Shown piece after piece: positions 28,007 to 37,884 of a DNA stretch of 64,000 bases. Each line of letters opens with the position of its first letter. The stretch's first letter is position 1. A program made the translations under genes and the position numbers. The stretch is from assembly GCA_017504165.1 (NCBI GenBank), contig JAFVRR010000011.1, forward strand, positions 124,001 through 188,000. Reading direction: 5' to 3'. A model generated the notes under the pieces. That model was not told the DNA's origin. It saw only the letters and a program-made list of their open reading frames with translations, and did no database searches. The DNA comes from Clostridia bacterium. Lineage in GTDB: Bacteria; Bacillota; Clostridia; Christensenellales; Borkfalkiaceae.

Positions 28007-28855
28007 ATGATTTACTTAAGTGCGTTTGCCGATGAGGCGGCAACAAGTTTAAAAGGTCAAATCGAGGCGCTTAACCGCAACGGTATAAAATACTCTGAAA
28101 TACGAAGTGTTGATGGGGTTAACGTTTCAAAATTTACGCTTGATACGGCTAAAGAATATCAAAAAGAAATGGCGGATAACGGCGTTGCCGTTTGGTCGAT
28201 AGGTTCTCCGCTTGGAAAGGTTAGTATCAACGTTGATTTTAACGAGTATGAAGGTACTGTAAGGCACGTTTGTGAACTTGCTAACGTGTTTAATGCTGAT
28301 AAAATTAGAATGTTCAGTTTCTTTGACGCGTTGGGCGAAAAAAATAAAGTTTTCGACTATCTGGGTAGGATGATAGAAATCGGCAAAGAATACGGCGTTC
28401 AAATGTGTCACGAGAACGAAAAGGAAGTTTACGGCGATACTGCTAGTAGGGTTTTAGAGTTGATTGAAAACTGTAAAGGTTTAAAATTTATTTACGACCC
28501 CGTTAACTATATTGCAGTAGGAGAAAAAGCGGAAAAAACTTTAGAACTCTTCCACGATAAAACGGAATATTTCCACGTAAAAGATATGATTGCAGATACG
28601 GGTGAACACGTTCCTGCAGGTCTTGGAGATGGTAATATTAAAGGGCTTGTTGAAAAGATTAAAGATGATAAGGTTTTAACTTTAGAGCCACACCTTGCAA
28701 TTTTTAGCGGTTATTCCGATATTGATAACTTTGAAATGAAAAATAAATTTAAATTCAATTCTAACACCGAGGCTTTCGACTTTGCTTGTAAGTCGTTAAA
28801 AGGTATTTTAAACGAATGCGGTTATAAAGAAATTAACGGCGGTTTCGCTAAATAA
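28007..28855 (+). CDS. Sugar phosphate isomerase/epimerase-like TIM barrel (AP-endonuclease-2 family)
   Basis: Cytoplasmic protein of 282 residues in the xylose-isomerase-like TIM-barrel superfamily (as IolE, DTE and similar). Probable metal ligands are the Glu in MCHENEKEVYGD, the Asp in YDPVNY, the His in YFHVKDM and the Glu in LEPHL, in the usual barrel order. The substrate is not predictable. AAAGGTG precedes the ATG. It is followed 40 nt later by a second member of the same superfamily with low mutual similarity, so the two may act in succession on one sugar. Confidence 0.8.
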   Translation: MIYLSAFADEAATSLKGQIEALNRNGIKYSEIRSVDGVNVSKFTLDTAKEYQKEMADNGVAVWSIGSPLGKVSINVDFNEYEGTVRHVCELANVFNADKIRMFSFFDALGEKNKVFDYLGRMIEIGKEYGVQMCHENEKEVYGDTASRVLELIENCKGLKFIYDPVNYIAVGEKAEKTLELFHDKTEYFHVKDMIADTGEHVPAGLGDGNIKGLVEKIKDDKVLTLEPHLAIFSGYSDIDNFEMKNKFKFNSNTEAFDFACKSLKGILNECGYKEINGGFAK

Positions 28856-28895
28856 TTATAAAATAAAACTATATGAATTATTAAAGGAGTACGTT

Positions 28896-29696
28896 ATGAA
28901 AAGCGGTCTTAACATCTATTCTGTAAACAAATTAATTAAAACTGACGAAGGTTATCTTGATACCGTTCAAAAATTAAAAGAAATGGGTTATTCATACCTT
29001 CAATTTTCCGGTCGTCCATTCGACGTAGAGCTTATTAATAAAGGTATTGAAGAAACTGGTCTTCCTATTTGCTTAACGCATAATCCACTTGCTAAATTTT
29101 TAGAAGAAAGTGATAAACTTATGGAAGATCACGCTAAAATTAATTGTAAAAACATTGGTCTTGGCGCTATGGGGTTACCAACTTATCAAGATGAAAAATT
29201 ATTTATGGATACTATAGAAAAATTAAACGTTGTTGCAGAAAAATTTGCCAAAAACGGTTTTAAATTTTTCTATCATAACCACCACATAGAATTTATTAAG
29301 ATGTCTAATGGTCAAACAATGTTTGATTATATGATAGAAAACGCGCCTTACTTTAACTATACGTTAGATACCCATTGGCTACAATACGGCGGTGTTTCCG
29401 TTATTGAATACATTAAAAAATTAAGCGGTAAAATTGAATGCGTGCACCTTAAAGACTATGGTGTTTCTTTAAAAACCGATGAAGAAGAACTCAAAAAAGC
29501 CCTTAAAACTACCGACCAACTCAACTTCAATATTATGCCTGTCGGTGACGGTAATATGAACTTTAAAGACATTGTTAAGGCTTGCAAAGAAGGCGGTACT
29601 GAATGGTTCTTGGTTGAACAAGATAACGCTTGTACTTTTGATGATCCACTTGCACAAGTTAAACGCAGTTGCGATTATATTGCTAAAGAATTATAA
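28896..29696 (+). CDS. Sugar phosphate isomerase/epimerase-like TIM barrel, second copy
   Basis: Protein of 266 residues in the xylose-isomerase-like superfamily. Metal-site motifs are HNHHIEF (about 125-131), LDTHWLQYGG, CVHLKDYG and the final WFLVEQDN, close to the pattern of bacterial hydroxypyruvate-isomerase or epimerase relatives. AAAGGAG precedes the ATG. It shares the upstream gene's transcript and ends at a strong terminator, so the two form a two-gene operon. The substrate is unknown; the nearby secreted carbohydrate-type proteins make a rare sugar plausible. Confidence 0.8.
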   Translation: MKSGLNIYSVNKLIKTDEGYLDTVQKLKEMGYSYLQFSGRPFDVELINKGIEETGLPICLTHNPLAKFLEESDKLMEDHAKINCKNIGLGAMGLPTYQDEKLFMDTIEKLNVVAEKFAKNGFKFFYHNHHIEFIKMSNGQTMFDYMIENAPYFNYTLDTHWLQYGGVSVIEYIKKLSGKIECVHLKDYGVSLKTDEEELKKALKTTDQLNFNIMPVGDGNMNFKDIVKACKEGGTEWFLVEQDNACTFDDPLAQVKRSCDYIAKEL

Positions 29697-29707
29697 TTTA
29701 ATTATAT

Positions 29708-29736
29708 AAAGCCCTCTTTGAGGGCTTTTAATTTTA
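29708..29736 (+). terminator. Terminator of the isomerase operon
   Basis: AAAGCCCTC (29708-29716) and GAGGGCTTT (29720-29728) form a 9-bp stem with a TTT loop, followed by a T-rich tail. Confidence 0.88.
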
Positions 29737-29739
29737 GTA

Positions 29740-29768
29740 TTGCAATTTAACATGAGTAGTGTTATACT
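29740..29768 (+). promoter_or_regulatory. Promoter of the Cys-repeat lipoprotein gene
   Basis: TTGCAA (29740-29745), a 17-nt spacer, extended-10 TGT and TATACT (29763-29768), followed by AAA. Its -10 region is nearly the same as that of the other Cys-repeat lipoprotein gene at 47346-47374. Confidence 0.75.
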
Positions 29769-29800
29769 AAATTTATATAAATCTCTAGGGGGAGATGAAT

Positions 29801-32185
29801 ATGAAAAATTATATTATTAAAATTTTAAGTGCAATATGCGCTGTAACGTTATGTTTTGGTTTTTTTACAGCATGCGGTGGACAAGAACAACCAGGGCATT
29901 CTCACGATTATAGCCTTTTAAAATACGATACCGAAAACCATTGGTACGAATGCTTGTGCGGTGATAAGTCTAATATGGAAAATCACAAGGGCGGTACGGC
30001 AACGACTACACAAAAGGCAAAATGCGAAGTTTGCAATCAAGAATACAGCGATTTATTAGAAGAAGGACACGTTCATGAGTATGCAACTTTAAAATATGAT
30101 GCGGAAAACCATTGGTACGAATGTTTGTGCGGTGATAAGTCTAATATAGAAAATCATAAGGGCGGTACGGCAACGGCTACACAAAAGGCAAAATGCGAAG
30201 TTTGCAATCAAGAATACGGGGCTATATTTGTTCCTGAACACACTCACGCATATACCTTGTTAAAATATGACGAAAATTCTCACTGGAAGGAGTGTTTATG
30301 TGGGGAAAAACAATCGGTTGAAAACCATAAAGGTGGAAACGCTACTGAAAATCAAAAGGCTAAATGTTCAGTTTGTAATCAAGAATATGGTCAAATTTTA
30401 GAGCATTCCCATAATTTTACTGAAACTATTACAAGTAGCACTTATTTAAAAGAAAAGGCTACTTGTACGTCAAAGGCTTTATTTTATTATTCTTGTGAAT
30501 GCGGTGAAAAGGGCGAAGAGTTTTTTGAATTTGGCGATATAGGAAAACACAATTTAGTAAACGGTAGGTGTACCGCTTGTGAAGAAACCTTTTTTACAAC
30601 GGATGGCAATTATATTTACTTTGGTAAATATCCGCAAACTATAAAAGATGCTAGCGTTAATATTCTGTCTTCCGAACCTAACGCGAATGGATACTATATT
30701 GGTAGTGATAACGAAGAATATGCAAAAGTATCCGCTTATCCTTTTGTTTTAGAAACTAATAAAAAGGTTTTTAAATTTAGTAATGATGAAGATATAGTTA
30801 AAGGCAACGTTTATTACTTTAAAGTTGAGCCTATAAAGTGGAGAGTTTTGAAGGTTAATGATAGCAAAGCCTTACTTGTAAGCGACGTGGCAATAGATAG
30901 AAACAGGTTTGCTAGCAGTAACAATAACTATAAAAATAGTGAGATAAGGGCATATTTAAACGACGATTTCTTAACTAAAGCATTTGGCGAATTAGAAACG
31001 TCTATCGTAAATACCGTAACAGTAGACAATAGCGCAAGCACTACTGCATATTCAGTTAATCCTTGCGCGTGTGAAGATACGCAAGATAAAGTATTCTTGC
31101 TTAGTTATAAAGATGTAACAAACTCTTCTTACGGTTTTACAAGTAAAGCAAGTAGAGAAATTTCAACTAGCGACTATATTAGGGCTAAAGGCGTCAACCT
31201 TTATCCTTATAATAATATCGGTACGTACAACGCGCATTGGATAACGCGTTCCCCAGAAGATTATTCGGATGGTGTATCTATGGTGCACGCGGACGGTAGC
31301 GTTACTTGGATTCACGTATCGGATTACGGCGTAAGTATAGTTCCTGCAATTCAAATTGACGTTGGCGATTTTGAATTAAATATCAGTGGGTCTAACGGCG
31401 GTGGTGAAAACAATACCGTATATACAAGAGAAGGCGATTATATCTATATGGGTAGATATCCACAAACGTTAAAAGCGGATGGGGTTACCGTTTCTACAAC
31501 AAAAAATTCTAACGGATATTATACTGGCAGTGACGGCGCTGAATATTATAGTGCTGTTGGTTTTCCTTATGATACTAGTTACAAATTTACTAATGGTACG
31601 CCTATACAAAATTCAGTTATATATTATTTTAAAGTTGAGCCTATAAAATGGAAAATTTTAAAAGAAGAAAGCGGTGTAGCATTCCTTTTAGCGGATTCTA
31701 TTATTAGCGGATATAAATTTGATTCAAGAACGGCGTGCACCTATTATAATAGTCTAGCGCGCGCTCACGTTACACTTGACTTGTACGATTATGCTTTTAA
31801 TAGTGAAGAGCAACAAATAATTTTAACAACTAAAGTTGATAATAGTGTAGCGAGTACGGGCTATACGGAAAACCCTAATGCGTGCGAAGATACGGAAGAT
31901 AAGTTATTCTTACTTAGTTATCTTGAGGCGACGTCTACTGCGTATGGTTTTTCATCTAGTGGCGTTGACGTAGCAAGGCAAAAAATGGCATCCGATTATG
32001 CTAGGGTTGTAGGTGTGCCTATAAGTACAAGTAGTGATCTATATGGTTATGGAAATTGGTGGCTTCGCTCAATGTCAAACGCAACTACTTTTGGCGTTCG
32101 TCAAGTTTATAGTGCCGGAGGGTTTAACTTTGGTAACTGTTATGACGTTGGCGGTATAGTTCCCGCAATGCGAATTCAATTATAA
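29801..32185 (+). CDS. Cys-repeat lipoprotein with two DUF6273-like domains
   Basis: Surface lipoprotein of 794 residues. The signal peptide ends in the lipobox FFTAC, so Cys 26 should be lipidated. Three ~56-residue repeats follow (about 33-200), each with H-x-H, NHW, CLCG, ENHKGG and C-x-x-C followed by NQEY. A fourth, divergent unit has the ATCTSKALFYYSCECG block. Two DUF6273-like domains follow (about 265-525 and 545-794), each opening with YIYxGxYPQT and closing near IVPA. I start at ATG 29801 because AGGGGGAG abuts the ATG at 29795. The role is unknown; the Cys/His knuckles may bind zinc. Confidence 0.75.
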   Translation: MKNYIIKILSAICAVTLCFGFFTACGGQEQPGHSHDYSLLKYDTENHWYECLCGDKSNMENHKGGTATTTQKAKCEVCNQEYSDLLEEGHVHEYATLKYDAENHWYECLCGDKSNIENHKGGTATATQKAKCEVCNQEYGAIFVPEHTHAYTLLKYDENSHWKECLCGEKQSVENHKGGNATENQKAKCSVCNQEYGQILEHSHNFTETITSSTYLKEKATCTSKALFYYSCECGEKGEEFFEFGDIGKHNLVNGRCTACEETFFTTDGNYIYFGKYPQTIKDASVNILSSEPNANGYYIGSDNEEYAKVSAYPFVLETNKKVFKFSNDEDIVKGNVYYFKVEPIKWRVLKVNDSKALLVSDVAIDRNRFASSNNNYKNSEIRAYLNDDFLTKAFGELETSIVNTVTVDNSASTTAYSVNPCACEDTQDKVFLLSYKDVTNSSYGFTSKASREISTSDYIRAKGVNLYPYNNIGTYNAHWITRSPEDYSDGVSMVHADGSVTWIHVSDYGVSIVPAIQIDVGDFELNISGSNGGGENNTVYTREGDYIYMGRYPQTLKADGVTVSTTKNSNGYYTGSDGAEYYSAVGFPYDTSYKFTNGTPIQNSVIYYFKVEPIKWKILKEESGVAFLLADSIISGYKFDSRTACTYYNSLARAHVTLDLYDYAFNSEEQQIILTTKVDNSVASTGYTENPNACEDTEDKLFLLSYLEATSTAYGFSSSGVDVARQKMASDYARVVGVPISTSSDLYGYGNWWLRSMSNATTFGVRQVYSAGGFNFGNCYDVGGIVPAMRIQL
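29897..30403 (+). repeat. Three tandem ~170-bp coding repeats
   Basis: Units at 29897-30067, 30068-30238 and 30239-30403 encode the His/Cys modules of the lipoprotein. The first two are nearly the same at the DNA level, including silent positions, which points to recent duplication or gene conversion. The third has diverged. Confidence 0.85.
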
Positions 32186-32221
32186 TTAAATCCAATTAAA
32201 TATATATAATATATTTATAAA

Positions 32222-32253
32222 TTAAAAAAAGGTCTCGTTCGAGACCTTTTTTA
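32222..32253. terminator. Bidirectional terminator between lipoprotein gene and leuS
   Basis: Stem AAAAAGGTCTC with its complement (GGTCTC 32231-32236, GAGACC 32241-32246) around loop GTTC, with A- and T-runs on the flanks. Confidence 0.9.
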
Positions 32254-32260
32254 ATTGATA

Positions 32261-34699
32261 TTAAATTATAACGTTAACAAGTCTACCTTTAATAACGATA
32301 ACTTTTTTAACAGGTGTATCGCCAATAATTTTAGCAATAGTTTCATTCTCAAGTGATGCCGTTTTAATTTCTTCATCGCTTGCAGATGATGGAACTAAAA
32401 TTCTTGCTTTAACTTTACTGTTAATTTGAACTGCAAGTTCAATTTCGTCTTTAATTAACGCCTTTTCATCAACGATAGGGAAGTCTTCGTTAAAGATAGA
32501 TTTTTTGTTTCCTGCAACAGACCAAAGTTCTTCACTAAAGTGTGGAACGAATGGAGCAAGTAATAAAAGTAAATCACTAATACATTCTTTAAGGAAAGTA
32601 ACGTTTTTAACGCTATCGTCAAGCGTATTGTACTTGTAAAGGGCGGAAACGTATTCCATAAGCCTTGCAATTGCAGTATTGAAAGAGAAAGTGTTTAAAT
32701 CTCTATCAACGTTTTTAATTGCGTAGTGTCTAGCGTAGTTAAGTTCTTTTTCATCCTTGCCAAACGTTTCAACTTTGTTGTTTTTATAGTCAATTACAGT
32801 AGTTACTATCTTTTCAACTCTTTCTAAGAACTTGGCAACCGATTTAATACCACCGTCGTTCCAAGGACCGCCTTCCGTATAAGAGAAACCGAACATCAAA
32901 TACATTCTAAATATATCAGAGCCGTATTCTTTAACGTAATCGTCAGGGGAAATAACGTTACCGCGAGACTTACTCATTCTATTGCCGTCAGGGCCTAAAA
33001 TTACGCCTTGGTGAACGAGTGATTTAAAAGGCTCGTCAAAGTTAAGGTAACCCATATCGCGAAGAGCCTTAGTAAAGAATCTTGCGTAAAGAAGGTGCAT
33101 GCAAGCGTGTTCTGCGCCACCGATATATTTATCTACAGGGAGCATTTTGTTAATAAGGTCTTTATCCCACGCTTGTTTACTGTTTTTAGAATCAGGGTAT
33201 CTTAAGAAATACCAACTTGAACATACGAAGGTGTCAAGAGTGTCAGGGTCACGCGTTGCTTTGCCACCGCAAGTAGGGCACTTGCAGTTCATAAATTCTT
33301 TAGACTTAGCAAGTGGAGATTTTCCGTCGGGCTTAAATTCTACGTTGTAAGGAAGTTTTACAGGTAAATCGCTTTCAGGAACTGGAACAGTACCGCACTT
33401 ATCGCAATATACGATAGGAATAGGCGCGCCCCAATATCTTTGACGAGATACGAGCCAGTCACGAAGTCTATAGTTAACTTTGAAACCACCGCTACTAGAA
33501 ATTGATAAATCGCTTAAGATTTTCTTTCTTGCCTCTTCACAAGTAAGACCGTCGTAATTAACGCTGTTTACGATAACGCCGTCTTCAGTATAAGGAAGGT
33601 CGTCGTTTACGCCGTTTACGCCTTTAACTACTCTTGTTATAGGTAAACCGTATTTATTTGCAAAGGCGAAGTCACGTTCGTCGTGAGCGGGAACGCCCAT
33701 AACGCAACCAGTACCGTAAGAATAAAGAACGTAGTCGGAAATCCAAATAGGAACTTTTTTGCCGTTTACAGGGTTAATACAGTAAGCGCCTGTAAATACG
33801 CCTGTTTTTTCTCTATCAAGTGAAAGCCTTTCAATTTCTTTCGCTTTAGAAGTAACTTCAACGTAGTCTAAAACAGCCTTTTCTTGTTCCGCTGTCATAA
33901 GTTTTTTAACGAGTGGGTGTTCAGGTGCAAGAACTACGTAAGAAACGCCGAATACCGTGTCCGCACGGGTGGTGAATACCTTAAATTCGTCTTCGCCGTT
34001 TTCACATTTAAATAAAATTTCGCCACCGATAGATTTACCAATCCAGTTTCTTTGCATTGCCTTTGTTTTTTCCGGCCAATCAAGGTCGTCAAGACATTGT
34101 AAAAGTTCTTCGGCGTAGTTTGTGATTTTAAAGAACCATTGAGTTAAGTCTTTTTGAATAACGGTGTTGTGGCATCTTTCACATTCGCCTTGAATAACTT
34201 GTTCGTTTGCAAGAACGGTTTGGCAACTTGGACACCAGTTTACAGGTGCTTCTTTTCTATAAGCAAGGCCGTTTTTGTAAAGTTGAAGGAAAATCCATTG
34301 CGTCCACTTATAATAATCTGGCATGCAAGTTTTAATTTCGTACGACCAATCGAAAGTAGCGCCCATTTCTTTGAGGGTTTGTTCCATTCTTTCAATGTTT
34401 TCAACAGTTGAATCTTGTGGATGAACACCTGTTTTAATTGCGTAGTTTTCAGCAGGTAAACCAAAAGCGTCAAACCCCATTGGTTGGAATACTTCGTAGC
34501 CTTTCATTCTTTTGTATCTGGCAAACGTGTCGGACGGACCATAGTTATACCAGTGTCCAACGTGTAATTTAGCGGCTGATGGGTAAGAGAACATTTCAAG
34601 ACAGTAATACTTCTTGTCGATATTCTTTTTATCGAAAGCGTAAAGTTTGTCTTTCTCCCATTTTTGTTGCCACTTTTTTTCTATTGCCTTATAATCCAT
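32261..34699 (-). CDS. leuS: Leucyl-tRNA synthetase
   Basis: Class I synthetase of 812 residues that charges tRNA-Leu. It has the HIGH-type motif in [10 protein letters not shown], the [10 protein letters not shown] block, a CP1 editing domain with TGVFTGAY and VPAHDERD, a two-pair zinc-like insertion (WCPSCQ and CERCHN), and the KMSKS motif as NRMSKSRGN. The start at 34699 follows a strong GGAGG; the longer frame would run through the likely promoter. The 187-nt gap upstream is too short for a T-box with its own terminator, and I see none. Confidence 0.97.
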   Translation of the reverse strand: MDYKAIEKKWQQKWEKDKLYAFDKKNIDKKYYCLEMFSYPSAAKLHVGHWYNYGPSDTFARYKRMKGYEVFQPMGFDAFGLPAENYAIKTGVHPQDSTVENIERMEQTLKEMGATFDWSYEIKTCMPDYYKWTQWIFLQLYKNGLAYRKEAPVNWCPSCQTVLANEQVIQGECERCHNTVIQKDLTQWFFKITNYAEELLQCLDDLDWPEKTKAMQRNWIGKSIGGEILFKCENGEDEFKVFTTRADTVFGVSYVVLAPEHPLVKKLMTAEQEKAVLDYVEVTSKAKEIERLSLDREKTGVFTGAYCINPVNGKKVPIWISDYVLYSYGTGCVMGVPAHDERDFAFANKYGLPITRVVKGVNGVNDDLPYTEDGVIVNSVNYDGLTCEEARKKILSDLSISSSGGFKVNYRLRDWLVSRQRYWGAPIPIVYCDKCGTVPVPESDLPVKLPYNVEFKPDGKSPLAKSKEFMNCKCPTCGGKATRDPDTLDTFVCSSWYFLRYPDSKNSKQAWDKDLINKMLPVDKYIGGAEHACMHLLYARFFTKALRDMGYLNFDEPFKSLVHQGVILGPDGNRMSKSRGNVISPDDYVKEYGSDIFRMYLMFGFSYTEGGPWNDGGIKSVAKFLERVEKIVTTVIDYKNNKVETFGKDEKELNYARHYAIKNVDRDLNTFSFNTAIARLMEYVSALYKYNTLDDSVKNVTFLKECISDLLLLLAPFVPHFSEELWSVAGNKKSIFNEDFPIVDEKALIKDEIELAVQINSKVKARILVPSSASDEEIKTASLENETIAKIIGDTPVKKVIVIKGRLVNVII

Positions 34700-34737
34700 A
34701 TTTGTAAACCTCCGTTTAACAACAAATAATCTTAAAT

Positions 34738-34766
34738 AGTATATCACACTTTATAAATAAAAGAAA
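34738..34766 (-). promoter_or_regulatory. Probable leuS promoter
   Basis: On the minus strand, an extended-10 TGA with TATACT (34738-34743) and a weak -35 TTTCTT (34761-34766) at 17-nt spacing. Confidence 0.45.
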
Positions 34767-34803
34767 ACGTTTTTTAATAAAAAGGTAAATTTTTAATAAA
34801 TTC

Positions 34804-34832
34804 TTGACAAAAGTTAAAGTGTATAATACACT
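34804..34832 (+). promoter_or_regulatory. Probable promoter of the aldose epimerase gene
   Basis: TTGACA (34804-34809), a 17-nt spacer and TACACT (34827-34832). A TATAAT at 34822-34827 is a better -10 by sequence but is only 12 nt from TTGACA. Confidence 0.5.
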
Positions 34833-34886
34833 ATTAGTGGCTAAATTCTTAGATTTTAAGTCAAAATATACAAAATAGGTGATTTT

Positions 34887-35768
34887 ATGAAAATTATTAC
34901 TTTGGATAACGGCATTTTAAAAGTTGAAATTTCTACACTTGGCGCGGAAGTTGTTAACGTTGAAAAAGACGGCGTTAAGAAAATTTGGGACGGCAAGGAA
35001 GAAATTTGGAAAGGGCACAGCCCGATATTGTTCCCAATTTGCAGTTGCTTGCTTGACGGTTACTACGAATACAAGGGTAAAAAATACAACTTAAAACCAC
35101 ACGGCTTTGCTAAGAAAATGGAATTTGAAGTGGTAAGCGAAGAAAAGACTTCGGCAACTTTCTTACTTTCACCTAACGATGAAACAAAAGAAGTTTATCC
35201 CTTCGAATTTGGCTTTAAAGCCCACTTTAAACTTGAAGATGATAAACTTTGCGTTTACTATATCGTAGAAAACAAGGGTAACGAGCCAATGTACTATAAC
35301 GTAGGTTGTCACGAAGCGTATATGTTTAATGGCAACATGACTGATTACAGTATTTTATTTGAAGGCGAAGATAAAATTTATAACACTATTTATGGTGACA
35401 ATGGTTTAGAGCAAGACAAACTTGAAATTGAACTTAAAGACAATAAATTAAATTTATCACTTGATTATTTCGTTGGCGAGTTTACTCATAAAGGCGTTAA
35501 GTTTAATAAAGACTCTATCGTAATTGAAAACGTTAAAAATAAAAGGCTTACTTTACTTAAAGGCGAAGAAGTTGAGGCGGAACTCTATTTTGCCGATTTC
35601 GATCACCTTGTAATTTGGACTTGCGATAAGGGTTTTATCGCAATAGAGCCTTGGAACGGTCTTCCAGATTTTTCTAACTCTAACCACAAAATTGAAGATA
35701 AAAAGAGCATTTCTAAACTTGACGGAAACTCTACTAAAACTTATTATCACTCAATTATTTTTAACTAA
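34887..35768 (+). CDS. Aldose 1-epimerase-family protein (LacX-like)
   Basis: Beta-sandwich mutarotase-like protein of 293 residues, cytoplasmic. The N-terminal LGAEVVNVEKDG, the RH-equivalent region KPHGFAKKMEF, the central VGCHEAY and the C-terminal FIAIEPWNGLPD match the Firmicutes LacX/YeaD-like branch of GalM. The probable catalytic residues are the His in PHGF or GCHEAY and the Glu in AIEPW. Preference among sugars cannot be read from sequence. AATAGGTGAT precedes the ATG. It is a single gene between its own promoter and terminator. Confidence 0.85.
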   Translation: MKIITLDNGILKVEISTLGAEVVNVEKDGVKKIWDGKEEIWKGHSPILFPICSCLLDGYYEYKGKKYNLKPHGFAKKMEFEVVSEEKTSATFLLSPNDETKEVYPFEFGFKAHFKLEDDKLCVYYIVENKGNEPMYYNVGCHEAYMFNGNMTDYSILFEGEDKIYNTIYGDNGLEQDKLEIELKDNKLNLSLDYFVGEFTHKGVKFNKDSIVIENVKNKRLTLLKGEEVEAELYFADFDHLVIWTCDKGFIAIEPWNGLPDFSNSNHKIEDKKSISKLDGNSTKTYYHSIIFN

Positions 35769-35783
35769 TATTAAACTTAAATT

Positions 35784-35826
35784 ATTTGCGCTGTAAGATT
35801 TTGTCTTATTAGCGCAATTTTTTTAT
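35784..35826 (+). terminator. Terminator after the aldose epimerase gene
   Basis: TTGCGCT (35786-35792) pairs with AGCGCAA (35811-35817), with an inner TAAGA/TCTTA stem, followed by a run of T. Confidence 0.8.
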
Positions 35827-35853
35827 TTTTTTTATTAAATTTACTATAAAATA

Positions 35854-35882
35854 TTGAAATAAAACACAATATATGGTATAAT
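35854..35882 (+). promoter_or_regulatory. Promoter of the parE-parC operon
   Basis: TTGAAA (35854-35859), a 17-nt spacer, extended-10 TGG and TATAAT (35877-35882). The start near 35889 excludes the in-frame TTG at 35892 as a start codon. Confidence 0.8.
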
Positions 35883-35918
35883 ACTACATATTTGTATACA
35901 ATTTTAGGGGGCATTATT

Positions 35919-37880
35919 TTGGCTAAAAATAGTTATAGTTCAGAAGATATTCAAATTTTAAAAGAACTTGAAGCGGTTAGGGTAAGGCCGGGTATGTACA
36001 TCGGCTCGACAGGTCCTAAAGGTCTTCATCATATTTTATGGGAAATTATCGATAACGCGGTTGACGAGGCTGCTAACGGCCACGCTAAAAAGGTCATAGT
36101 TTGCTTGTATCCCGACGGTAGCGCATCCGTTGAAGACGATGGTCGCGGTATGCCTGTAGATATTCACCCAGAGGCTGGTATAAGCGGTGTAGAAGTTATA
36201 TTTACACAACTTCACGCAGGCGGTAAATTTAATAACGATAACTATAGTTATTCGGGCGGTTTGCACGGCGTAGGCGCATCCGTTACCAACGCTTTGTCCG
36301 AATGGCTTAAAGTGGAAGTTTACAATAAAACTATTTATTCTATGGAGTTTTCTTCTTACGAAGACAAAGCGCAAAAGAAGATTATTTCCGGCGCTCCTAA
36401 AGCCCCTTTAAAAAACACGGGAATAAAGACGATAAAACACGGTACTATGGTTAGGTTTAAGCCTGACGCTAGGGTGTTTGAAACTACTACGTTTAACGCT
36501 GATACTATCGAGGTTAGGCTTAGGGAAACTTCCTTTTTAAATAAAGGCGTTGAACTTGTATTTAAAGATTTAAGGGAAAACGACAAATCCGAAGGTATAG
36601 TATTTAAATCGGAAGGCGGTATCAAAGACTACGTTAGTTATATAAATAAAGGTAAAAATATTTTATATCCAGATCCACTTTATTTTTCGGCGGTTAAAGA
36701 CGATATTATAATAGAGGCGTCATTTCAACATACCGACGGGTATTCGGAAAACGTATTCTCTTTCGTTAACAATATTCCAACTATTGACGGCGGAACGCAC
36801 GACGTTGGCTTTAAATCGGGCTTAACTAAGTTTTTGAACGATTTTGCAAAAGAAAATTTAACTGGTAAAAATAAAGGTACTAATTTTAACGGTGAAGATT
36901 TCCGTGTGGGTATAACTGCCGTTATTGCAGTAAAAGTTAAAAACGCTCAATTTGAAGGTCAAACTAAAGGTAAACTCGGCAACGTTGAAGTAAGACCGGC
37001 AGTTGAATCTGCAACTATTGACGGGTTAAACGTAATAGCGTCAAATAAAAAACAAGCAAAGGTTTTCGATGCTATTATGGAAAAGGCTATTAGCGCCGCA
37101 AAAGAAAGGGAAGACGTTAGAAAAACTAAAGAACTTAACCGCGCTAAATCGGGTGCGGACTCAACTAGACTTCTTGGCAAACTTGCAAACTGTTCTAGTC
37201 GTGACGCTAAACTCAACGAAATATTTATAGTAGAAGGCGACTCTGCGGGTGGTAGCGCAAAAGAAGGTCGTGATAGAAAGCATCAAGCAATTTTACCACT
37301 TCGTGGTAAACCTATTAACGCCGAGAAGAAATCGCTTATCGAAGTACTTCAAAATGAAGAGTTTAAAACTATTATTTCCGCACTTGGTACGGGTATTGGT
37401 AAAGACTTTGATATAACTTCGCTTAAGTTTGATAAAGTTATAATTTTATCCGATGCCGACCAAGACGGTTATCATATTAGAAGTATACTTTTAACATTCT
37501 TCTTTAGGTATATGAAACAACTCATTATAGACGGCCACGTTTACGTTGGTATGCCACCACTTTATAAGGTTTATAAAAAAGATATTATTGAATATGCTTA
37601 CGATGAAGAAGAAAGGGAAAAAGCGCAACAAAAAGTTGGCCGTGGTTATATGGTACAACGCTATAAAGGTTTAGGCGAAATGAGCGCTATTCAACTTTGG
37701 GATACTACTTTAAACCCTGAAACTCGTATGCTTATGAAAGTTACGATTGACGAGGCGGCAGAGGCGGAAAGGCTTATTACAATTTTAATGGGTAGTGACG
37801 CTGAAGAAAGAAAAAAATATATAGAAAAACACGCAAACTTTAATAAAGTTGACGATTTTGAAATAAAAGTAAAGGATTAA
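35919..37880 (+). CDS. parE: DNA topoisomerase IV subunit B-like (TTG start)
   Basis: ATPase subunit of a type IIA topoisomerase, 654 residues. The GHKL site shows [17 protein letters not shown] and the [19 protein letters not shown] loop; A-S after GVG favours ParE over GyrB. The Toprim domain has EGDSAGGSA and the DADQDG acidic triad. I place the start at TTG 35919, 7 nt after AGGGGG; no ATG fits. It is followed 4 nt later by the A subunit. Gyrase cannot be fully ruled out without the other pair in this genome. Confidence 0.85.
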   Translation: MAKNSYSSEDIQILKELEAVRVRPGMYIGSTGPKGLHHILWEIIDNAVDEAANGHAKKVIVCLYPDGSASVEDDGRGMPVDIHPEAGISGVEVIFTQLHAGGKFNNDNYSYSGGLHGVGASVTNALSEWLKVEVYNKTIYSMEFSSYEDKAQKKIISGAPKAPLKNTGIKTIKHGTMVRFKPDARVFETTTFNADTIEVRLRETSFLNKGVELVFKDLRENDKSEGIVFKSEGGIKDYVSYINKGKNILYPDPLYFSAVKDDIIIEASFQHTDGYSENVFSFVNNIPTIDGGTHDVGFKSGLTKFLNDFAKENLTGKNKGTNFNGEDFRVGITAVIAVKVKNAQFEGQTKGKLGNVEVRPAVESATIDGLNVIASNKKQAKVFDAIMEKAISAAKEREDVRKTKELNRAKSGADSTRLLGKLANCSSRDAKLNEIFIVEGDSAGGSAKEGRDRKHQAILPLRGKPINAEKKSLIEVLQNEEFKTIISALGTGIGKDFDITSLKFDKVIILSDADQDGYHIRSILLTFFFRYMKQLIIDGHVYVGMPPLYKVYKKDIIEYAYDEEEREKAQQKVGRGYMVQRYKGLGEMSAIQLWDTTLNPETRMLMKVTIDEAAEAERLITILMGSDAEERKKYIEKHANFNKVDDFEIKVKD

Positions 37881-37884
37881 GGAT

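Noticed and set aside
29897..30403. CRISPR-like or transposon repeat
   Set aside because: The repeats are in frame, contiguous and encode protein modules; there are no spacers.
34700..34886. T-box leader for leuS
   Set aside because: Too short, no stem I/antiterminator pattern or T-box core seen; the same holds for the valS leader.
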